The translations under genes were made by a program, and so were the position numbers. The notes beneath the pieces were generated by a model. It ran no database searches. It saw only the letters and a program-made list of their open reading frames with translations, and was not told the origin of the DNA. Shown here piece after piece: positions 7,474 through 11,703 of a stretch of DNA of 11,703 nt (position 1 is the first letter of the stretch; the number at the start of each line of letters is the position of its first letter). Origin of the DNA: an uncultured bacterium (lineage in GTDB: Bacteria > Verrucomicrobiota > Lentisphaeria > Oligosphaerales > Oligosphaeraceae); assembly GCA_900548225.1 (NCBI GenBank), contig URJM01000061.1, forward strand, positions 1-11,703, read 5' to 3'.

Positions 7474-7501
7474 GCCCTCGGCGCGGAGACGCGTCGGGGG
7501 C
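7474..7501. terminator. Strong hairpin between convergent fucO and XRE gene (probable terminator)
   Basis: GCCCTCGGCGCG (7474-7485) pairs with CGCGTCGGGGGC (7490-7501) around a GAGA tetraloop. The stem is 12 bp with two G-U wobbles on the + strand transcript. It lies 26 bp after the fucO stop and 36 bp beyond the stop of the opposing gene, the place for a shared terminator. Neither side is followed by a good T-run (TTGCC on the + side), so termination may be weak or factor-assisted. Confidence 0.6.
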
Positions 7502-7536
7502 TTGCCGTATACCGGCGGCGCGGAAGAAGACGTGCC

Positions 7537-7950
7537 TCACGACGCGAGCATCTTCTCCAGGATGCTGCTGACCTCCCGGGACGCGCGCCTGATAAAGGCG
7601 CTTCTGAGTTCGGGGGACGAGGCGAGCATCCGGCAGCATGCATGGAAGCGCTGCGCACACAAAAGCGCCTCGTTGGGCAGGGGCTTCAGGTAGGCGTTCA
7701 CATTCGCGGCGCCCATCCTTCCCAGGAGCGCCTCGTCATAGAGTCCGTCAACGAAATTCCTCACAAGCGAGGCGTGGCGCTGCAGGCAGCGCTGGGTCTG
7801 CCCCAGCTCCCATTTTCGGACAGTCCCCCATGAGATTCCCAGGAACCTGCCGAGCGCGACGTATGTCAACCCAAGTGACATCCTCTTGGTGCGCAGGGAG
7901 TTGCGTAGTTCATTGGTAAATACCGCTCCTTCATTTCCCGATTGCTTCAT
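7537..7950 (-). CDS. Small XRE-family helix-turn-helix regulator
   Basis: The 137-residue product has an N-terminal helix-turn-helix of the Cro/C1 (XRE) type at about residues 15-52. LRNSLRTKRMSLGLTY gives the first helices, VALGRFLGIS the turn and WGTVRKWELG the recognition helix, ending in the typical W/E-x-G pattern. Residues 53-137 are a predicted mostly helical, basic region (QRHASLVRNFVDGLYDEALL and a final REVSSILEKML) that I do not recognise; it may serve for oligomerisation or ligand sensing. The frame stays open to 8031, but the ATG at 7950 is preferred because AGGAG (complement of 7957-7961) sits six bases upstream, and the extra residues have no domain character. It is convergent with fucO and divergent from the ABM-domain gene, so autoregulation or control of that cluster is possible. 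No target is shown by the sequence. No toxin or methylase partner is next to it. Confidence 0.75.
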   Translation of the reverse strand: MKQSGNEGAVFTNELRNSLRTKRMSLGLTYVALGRFLGISWGTVRKWELGQTQRCLQRHASLVRNFVDGLYDEALLGRMGAANVNAYLKPLPNEALLCAQRFHACCRMLASSPELRSAFIRRASREVSSILEKMLAS

Positions 7951-7956
7951 CAAAAA

Positions 7957-7961
7957 CTCCT
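7957..7961 (-). promoter_or_regulatory. Shine-Dalgarno site that sets the XRE gene start
   Basis: On the minus strand AGGAG is followed by six bases (TTTTTG minus the last base context) and then ATG at 7950-7948. It is the best ribosome site in the open frame. The upstream option at 8031 begins with TTG and has no such site. Confidence 0.75.
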
Positions 7962-8041
7962 CTTTTCTGGCGGCGGCTCCATGCCAGTCGTCGGAATCGA
8001 CTATATGCCTCCTTTGCCGCATGTTGTGCAAACGGCCTTGT

Positions 8042-8057
8042 AGTCATGAAAGTCATG
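8042..8057. repeat. Tandem AGTCATG repeat in divergent spacer (possible operator)
   Basis: AGTCATG occurs at 8042-8048 and again at 8051-8057 with a 9-base period. The same bases contain a short dyad, CATGA-AAG-TCATG (8045-8057). It lies in the 230-bp divergent spacer between the XRE gene and the ABM-domain gene (7951-8180), about 90 bases from the XRE start. A regulator binding site is plausible but unproven. A second weak dyad (AGTCG at 7986-7990, CGACT at 7998-8002) lies nearer the XRE gene. Confidence 0.3.
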
Positions 8058-8111
8058 GAGTCTCTTCGCGCCATTCCGCCCCCGCGGTCGAGTTATATGG
8101 TGTATTAGCCA

Positions 8112-8140
8112 TCGTCAGGCCGCCTCCACCAGGATATATT
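8112..8140 (+). promoter_or_regulatory. Candidate sigma-70 promoter for the ABM-rnd-TSUP cluster
   Basis: TCGTCA (8112-8117, four of six matches to the -35 consensus) is followed after 17 bases by TATATT (8135-8140, five of six matches to -10). This would start transcription near 8147 and leave a leader of about 34 bases before the ATG at 8181. It is the best-spaced pair I see in the divergent spacer. The host sigma factor preference is unknown. Confidence 0.35.
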
Positions 8141-8180
8141 CTTCGAATTGTCGCCATAACCAATCCAAGGAGTTCCCACT

Positions 8181-8486
8181 ATGATTCATGTATTTGCCCG
8201 TGCGGAAATCAAGCCCGAATGCCTTGACGCATACGTTGAAATCCTGAAGGACATAGTTCCGAAGGTCCGCCAGGAGCCTGGCTGCGTCTACTACGCGCCG
8301 TGTTTTGACTGGCGCAAGCCCGGCGACGATTCCGGGAAGGTCTATGTCACCATGGTCGAGTCCTGGAAGGACAAGGCTTCCCTTGACGCCCACGGCGCGG
8401 GTCCGGTCCTTGCGGAGTTCAAGAGGCGTTTCGAGGGCATGCGGGGCAGTGCAGAGGGGTGGGTGCTCCAGAGCATCATAGACTAG
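8181..8486 (+). CDS. ABM-domain protein, putative quinol monooxygenase (YgiN-like)
   Basis: The 101-residue product is one antibiotic-biosynthesis-monooxygenase (ABM) domain with the dimeric ferredoxin-like alpha/beta fold. Typical features are the opening strand MIHVFARAEIKPE, the helix that follows (CLDAYVEILKDIVPKVRQ), the motif EPGCVYY (32-38), the strand VYVTMVESWKD (54-64) and the conserved helix SLDAHGAGPVLAEF (67-80) with His71. Proteins of this family act as small cytoplasmic oxygenases on quinols or polyketides, or as heme-degrading enzymes; the substrate here cannot be read from the sequence. It has a clear AAGGAG (8167-8172) eight bases before the ATG. It lies 15 bp before rnd, so the two are probably co-transcribed from the promoter candidate upstream. 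It may help to handle reactive quinones, but that is only the YgiN analogy. Confidence 0.85.
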   Translation: MIHVFARAEIKPECLDAYVEILKDIVPKVRQEPGCVYYAPCFDWRKPGDDSGKVYVTMVESWKDKASLDAHGAGPVLAEFKRRFEGMRGSAEGWVLQSIID

Positions 8487-8501
8487 TTCCCCGGCTTTCC
8501 C

Positions 8502-9656
8502 ATGAAGCATCCCTGGATTGACACAAACTCCGTCTTCGCAGATTTCTGCGCATCGCTCCCGAAGGGGCGCCCCGTTGCGCTCGACACGGAATTCAATTGG
8601 ACGGTCACCTACTTCCCTGAGTTCGCCCTTCTCCAAATCGGGCTTGGGCGGGAGGAGGCGGCGCTTGTGGACCCTCTGGCAATCACCGACTGGTCACCCC
8701 TTGTCGAAATACTCGAGGACGCATCACGGGTCAAGATTCTCTTCAGCGGCGCCAACGACCTCCCAATCCTCAATCGCGCATGCGGCGGAAGCGTGATTCC
8801 CAGATCGGTCTTCGACATCCAGCTGGCGCCGGCATTCTGCGGCGAAAAGAACAACCAGAGCCTCAAGTCCGTCATCGAGAAGAACCTGGGAATTGTCCTG
8901 CCGAAGAGTGAGACGCGCAGCGACTGGCTCCACAGGCCGCTGAACGGGAAGCAGCTCGAATACGCGGCCGACGACGTGGAGCTCCTCCCCGAACTCATGG
9001 AACTCTACAAGGAAAAGATGGCCGCCTGCGGGAATCTGGCGGATTTCCAGGAGGAGATGGAGAATATCTACGGCAACGGGAGGCTATATGAACTGCCGCC
9101 CGTCGAGGATGCGGCCATGCGCATCAGGCCAGCCCACGGATGGTACGACGACTCGCCGGCCATACGCCAGCGGACACTCGCCCTGGCAGTCTGGCGCGAA
9201 AGGCGCGCGCGGGAGCTCGACATCTCACGAGGCAGAATCCTCTCCGACGAGCAACTGCACTGGTGCGCGCACACCGCCCCTGAGGATGAAAGGGCACTCT
9301 TCAAAATGCCAAACTGCTGGACAAAACGGGTGCGGCGCTTTGCAGGGGAAATCCTCGAAATCGTCGCAAATCCGCCGCCGGTGGCGCCGAAAGGCAGCGA
9401 AACAAGGCACACTCCCCACGACACCACGCTGGCAAAGCAATACACCGAGCGAATCCTGGGCATCACGCGAAAGGCCGCCACTGAAAGGCAAATCGACTCC
9501 ACAGTCCTTTGCCCGAAACACCTCGCCGAATCCACGTCGTACGGAATTGTCTGCAACCATCTCATCAGCGGGCGTCTCGTGGAGGGATGGCGCGGCGAAA
9601 TCCTGCGCGAAAGGCTCTCGGCCGCACTGGAAGTCAAGTGCGAAGCGAAAAGATGA
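8502..9656 (+). CDS. rnd: Ribonuclease D
   Basis: The 384-residue product is a 3'-to-5' exoribonuclease of the DEDDy group that trims tRNA precursors and other small RNAs. The exonuclease domain covers about 3-175. Its metal-binding residues are Asp28 and Glu30 (ALDTEF), Asp86 (GANDLPIL), and the Tyr154/Asp158 pair of YAADDVELL, numbers very close to those of E. coli RNase D. The first HRDC domain follows at about 215-290 (RQRTLALAVWRERRARELDI). A second HRDC-like unit is at about 305-375 with STVLCPKHLAE and LVEGWRGEIL. Length and domain order are typical, so the gene looks intact. No Shine-Dalgarno precedes the ATG at 8502; the start is supported by the exact placement of the first DEDD residues. 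It follows the ABM gene by 15 bp, and the next gene starts 37 bp after its stop. A long overlapping frame at its 3' end is only the upstream extension of the transporter frame. Confidence 0.96.
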   Translation: MKHPWIDTNSVFADFCASLPKGRPVALDTEFNWTVTYFPEFALLQIGLGREEAALVDPLAITDWSPLVEILEDASRVKILFSGANDLPILNRACGGSVIPRSVFDIQLAPAFCGEKNNQSLKSVIEKNLGIVLPKSETRSDWLHRPLNGKQLEYAADDVELLPELMELYKEKMAACGNLADFQEEMENIYGNGRLYELPPVEDAAMRIRPAHGWYDDSPAIRQRTLALAVWRERRARELDISRGRILSDEQLHWCAHTAPEDERALFKMPNCWTKRVRRFAGEILEIVANPPPVAPKGSETRHTPHDTTLAKQYTERILGITRKAATERQIDSTVLCPKHLAESTSYGIVCNHLISGRLVEGWRGEILRERLSAALEVKCEAKR

Positions 9657-9693
9657 TTTCTGGAATGCGTGCGAAGGGGGCACGTCGAAGCGT

Positions 9694-10503
9694 ATGTATG
9701 ATTTGAGCATTGGCGGGTGGATTCTGGCGACGGTATGCGGAATTGTCGTCGGCATGGCGAAATGCGGCATTCCCGGTCTTGGGTCGCTGGCGGTCCCCAT
9801 GCTGGCGAGCGTCCTGCCCGCAAAGACTGCGACCGGAGCCTTGCTTCCCATGCTCGTCGCAGGTGACGCATTCGGCGCATTCCACTTCAAGCGCAGCTGC
9901 AACTGGAAACTCCTCCTGAGGCTCCTGCCGGTCTCATGCGCGGGAATCTTCATAGGATACCTCCTCCTCGGAGCATCCTGGATGGACGACACGGCAATCC
10001 GATACGCCACCGCGTGCATCGTCCTCGTACTGCTTGTGCTTAACCGCTTCAAGGGGACGTTGAGCAGCATGGTGAGCGACCGGAAGGAGAACCGGGCCGC
10101 CATGTGGTCGATGGTGGTGTTCTTCGGATTGCTGGCCGGCATCACGACAATGCTCGCAAACGCGGCCGGCCCCGTCGCACTCATCTATCTGCTGGCAATC
10201 GGGTTGCCAAAGGACGACTTCATCGGGACAAACGCCTGGTATTTCCTCGTGCTCAACTGGATTAAGGTCCCGTTCATGGTGGGGCGGGGAATGATCAATG
10301 CGGAGAGCCTCCTCTTCAACCTGAAGCTCATCCCCGCGCTCGCAGTCGGGTGCGTCCTCGGAGTCGCCCTCAGCCGACGGCTCACAAACGAAAGATTCCG
10401 CATGTGCATCGAAATCCTCACCGCGCTGGCGGCAATCCTGCTGTTCCTGCCACCAGGGGCGTTGACTAATGTCTTCCGGACAATCCTGCCATTCTCCGGA
10501 TAG
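9694..10503 (+). CDS. TSUP-family membrane transporter (sulfite exporter TauE/SafE family)
   Basis: The 269-residue product is an integral inner-membrane protein with about eight hydrophobic segments, at roughly 6-25, 28-58, 73-93, 101-118, 136-156, 158-172, 206-227 and 236-255. The family pattern is plain: GMAKCGIPGLGSLAVPMLA (20-38), then ALLPMLVAGDAFGAFHFKR (49-67) and the mirror half with NAAGPVALIYLLAIGLPKDDFIGTNAW (156-182). TSUP proteins move sulfite, sulfoacetate, taurine-derived or other organic anions; the substrate here is not determinable. The frame is open upstream to 9088 inside rnd, but the ATG at 9694 is chosen because the hydrophobic TSUP N-terminus begins there and the extension is low-complexity shadow of rnd. 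An AAGGGGG lies at 9674-9680, 13 bases away, which is far for a ribosome site. Probably co-transcribed with rnd. It ends convergent with comEC. Confidence 0.9.
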   Translation: MYDLSIGGWILATVCGIVVGMAKCGIPGLGSLAVPMLASVLPAKTATGALLPMLVAGDAFGAFHFKRSCNWKLLLRLLPVSCAGIFIGYLLLGASWMDDTAIRYATACIVLVLLVLNRFKGTLSSMVSDRKENRAAMWSMVVFFGLLAGITTMLANAAGPVALIYLLAIGLPKDDFIGTNAWYFLVLNWIKVPFMVGRGMINAESLLFNLKLIPALAVGCVLGVALSRRLTNERFRMCIEILTALAAILLFLPPGALTNVFRTILPFSG

Positions 10504-10539
10504 CTCCCTTCGGCCCTGATGATTGTCCCGGGCAGGGAG
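10504..10539. terminator. Bulged stem after the transporter gene (weak terminator candidate)
   Basis: Directly after the TSUP stop codon CTCCCT (10504-10509) can pair with AGGGAG (10534-10539), and inside it GCCC (10513-10516) with GGGC (10530-10533), leaving a three-base bulge and a 13-base loop. It lies between convergent genes, where a terminator is expected. There is no T-run on either strand, so this is weak. The rest of the 85-bp spacer, to 10588, shows only a six-base dyad CATAAC/GTTATG overlapping the comEC stop. Confidence 0.35.
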
Positions 10540-10588
10540 GAAGCGCGGGGGATTCGCATGATTGCATAACTTATTGGAAATGAGGATG

Positions 10589-11703
10589 TTATGTAGTTTC
10601 GCCCTCCGTTTCTCGCTCTTCCGGGATGGTCTTTTCTCCAGGAAGGCTCCGCCTGCGGGCAAGCAACCATAGCAGCGCGGCGTAGAAGAGTGTTGCTTCG
10701 GTGGCTGTGAATCTTCTGACTGGGAGGCACGCCGTGCTCGTGGCGCCGCATGACGCGAGGAATCTTGTCAGGTGCATTGCCTTTTCGAGGACGGATGCCG
10801 CCAGGTCGCACCCCGGTGGCAGCGCTCCCTCCGCCAGAATCTTCAGTGGGCAGAGCATCAGTGTCAGGTAGACCATTGTTCCGAGGGGGATGTTGACAAG
10901 CGGCGCCGCGAGGCTGGCCCTTCCGTTGATTCGGAAGGAGATTCCGGAACTGCCAATCCAGGCGATTGTTGAGACGACGAGTCCGGAAGCGCACCACCGC
11001 AGGAGATTCGTGGCGCGCCGTCTCCTGCTTTTCCGTGGAATCCACCTCTCCCGTTCTGAGATGACCTTCATCCACCTGGCGAGGGCAGGCGCTAGCCAGA
11101 TGAGCAGGGCGACAGTAGCGTATGAGTATACAAAGCCGACATTGCCAATGACCCGCGGGTTGACGAGCAGCGCGGCGCATCCGGCAAGACCGATGGTGTT
11201 CAGGTACGACGGCATCCGCCAGCGCATGTTCGCGTAGAGGACAAGCAGTGTCATCACCAGGGCGCGGACTCCCGAAGGGGCGGCGCCTGTCAGGATTACG
11301 TAGACTCCTGACAGGAATCCCGTCAGGAGCCATCGCCAGCGAAGGGGGACTCCGGTCCATTTCAGCAGAAACGCCAGCATCAGCGCAACCATCCCCACGT
11401 GCATCCCGGAGATTGCGAATACATGCACCGTCCCAGAGGCGACCTGCTCCTGGCGGAGCTCCGTCGGGATGAACTCCGCAAGCCCAAGCCCCAGCGCCAG
11501 GAGGAGACGCGCGTCATCGCCGTCCCTGATGCCGCGGACAAGACGCAGTCCCAGCTCCTCGCGGGCGCATCTGACGGCGCGTGTCCAGAACACCCCGGGC
11601 GACTCGTCCTCGCCCGCCACCCGCCACCGGTCCACGATGAGCCCCCTGAAGATTCCCCTGGATTTGAGATACTCTCCGTAGAATCCGGCGGGCGAATCCG
11701 GCG
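10589..11703 (-). CDS. comEC: ComEC/Rec2-family competence DNA channel, C-terminal part (5' end outside window)
   Basis: On the minus strand the frame is open from the window edge to the TAA at 10591-10589, about 371 residues, with the start beyond 11703. ComEC forms the inner-membrane channel for single-stranded DNA during natural transformation. The visible part opens with a segment ending YLKSRGIFRG, typical of the end of the N-terminal periplasmic domain. It continues with LLLALGLGLAEFIP and the hallmark HVFAISGMHVGMVALML (about 11426-11376), then GAAPSGVRALVMTLLVLY and further hydrophobic helices. It ends after a last helix (TLFYAALLWLLARRR) with a short charged tail. There is no C-terminal metallo-beta-lactamase domain, which longer ComEC proteins carry and several phyla lack. 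GTG at 11635 is in frame but is not the real start, because the family-like sequence continues upstream of it. No other competence gene is visible. Confidence 0.9.
   Translation of the reverse strand, partial: PDSPAGFYGEYLKSRGIFRGLIVDRWRVAGEDESPGVFWTRAVRCAREELGLRLVRGIRDGDDARLLLALGLGLAEFIPTELRQEQVASGTVHVFAISGMHVGMVALMLAFLLKWTGVPLRWRWLLTGFLSGVYVILTGAAPSGVRALVMTLLVLYANMRWRMPSYLNTIGLAGCAALLVNPRVIGNVGFVYSYATVALLIWLAPALARWMKVISERERWIPRKSRRRRATNLLRWCASGLVVSTIAWIGSSGISFRINGRASLAAPLVNIPLGTMVYLTLMLCPLKILAEGALPPGCDLAASVLEKAMHLTRFLASCGATSTACLPVRRFTATEATLFYAALLWLLARRRSLPGEKTIPEERETEGETT

Noticed and set aside
6114..7658. A 514-codon open frame on the minus strand opposite fucO
   Set aside because: Its product is rich in His, Asp, Gly and Val with no family pattern. 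It mirrors the GC-biased codons of fucO, a full and recognisable gene, and has no ribosome site.
7951..8031. N-terminal extension of the XRE protein
   Set aside because: It relies on a TTG start without a ribosome site, while the ATG at 7950 has AGGAG six bases upstream.
9088..9693. Upstream extension of the transporter frame through rnd
   Set aside because: The extra 202 residues are Ser/Arg/Pro-rich low-complexity shadow of rnd, and the TSUP membrane domain starts at 9694.
10565..10593. CATAAC/GTTATG dyad at the comEC stop as a terminator
   Set aside because: Six A/T-rich base pairs with a 17-base loop and no T-run are too weak.
11633..11635. GTG as the start of the comEC frame
   Set aside because: The frame continues to the window edge with ComEC-like residues (YLKSRGIFRG), so the gene is cut by the window and not started here.
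1..11703. CRISPR array, insertion sequence, tRNA or phage module
   Set aside because: No regularly spaced repeats, transposase or integrase motifs, terminal inverted repeats, or tRNA-like T-loop/anticodon patterns were seen by eye on either strand.

Overview
The window is a GC-rich (about 60% by eye), densely coded bacterial chromosome segment with ten protein genes, most of them housekeeping. No insertion sequence, phage gene, CRISPR array, tRNA or rRNA is visible. The SecA is the long type with an extra segment between the DEAD box and the preprotein-binding region, and it carries RGRC in place of RGRS in the last helicase motif. I associate this pattern with Chlamydiae and other PVC bacteria. 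Together with the GC content and the gene mix, it suggests a PVC-group Gram-negative bacterium, perhaps of the Lentisphaerota/Kiritimatiellota/Verrucomicrobiota kind. That placement is an inference from remembered family patterns, not from a search.

Layout. Bases 1-6019 (+) hold a tight run of core genes: the 3' part of clpX (protein unfolding), a secreted N-acetylmuramoyl-L-alanine amidase (cell-wall cleavage), pyrE (pyrimidine synthesis), secA (protein export) and folE (first step of folate/pterin synthesis). Gaps are about 15-20 bp, except 137 bp before secA. Bases 6020-6296 are a non-coding leader with several dyads. Bases 6297-7448 (+) encode a full-length lactaldehyde reductase of the FucO type. 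It faces a small XRE-type regulator on the minus strand (7537-7950), and a strong hairpin lies between the two. A 230-bp divergent spacer follows. Next comes a + strand cluster of three genes: an ABM-fold monooxygenase-like protein, ribonuclease D and a TSUP-family (TauE/SafE) membrane transporter, ending at 10503. The right edge (10589-11703, -) is the 3' part of comEC, the DNA-uptake channel. It converges on the transporter and runs off the window.

The left block is a growth-related housekeeping cluster. The fucO gene looks like its own transcription unit, with a Shine-Dalgarno site, a structured leader and a terminator-like hairpin. The FucO reaction (lactaldehyde to 1,2-propanediol) belongs to fucose/rhamnose breakdown, but no other gene of that pathway is present here.

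I did not find a convincing previously undescribed multi-gene system. The best non-coding signal is the fucO leader: four short complementary segments (6155-6204) can pair 1:2, 2:3 or 3:4, in the style of an attenuator or a multi-half-site operator. Smaller points are the tandem AGTCATG repeat upstream of the XRE gene, the unusual residues in SecA, and the split between genes with clear Shine-Dalgarno sites and genes without.
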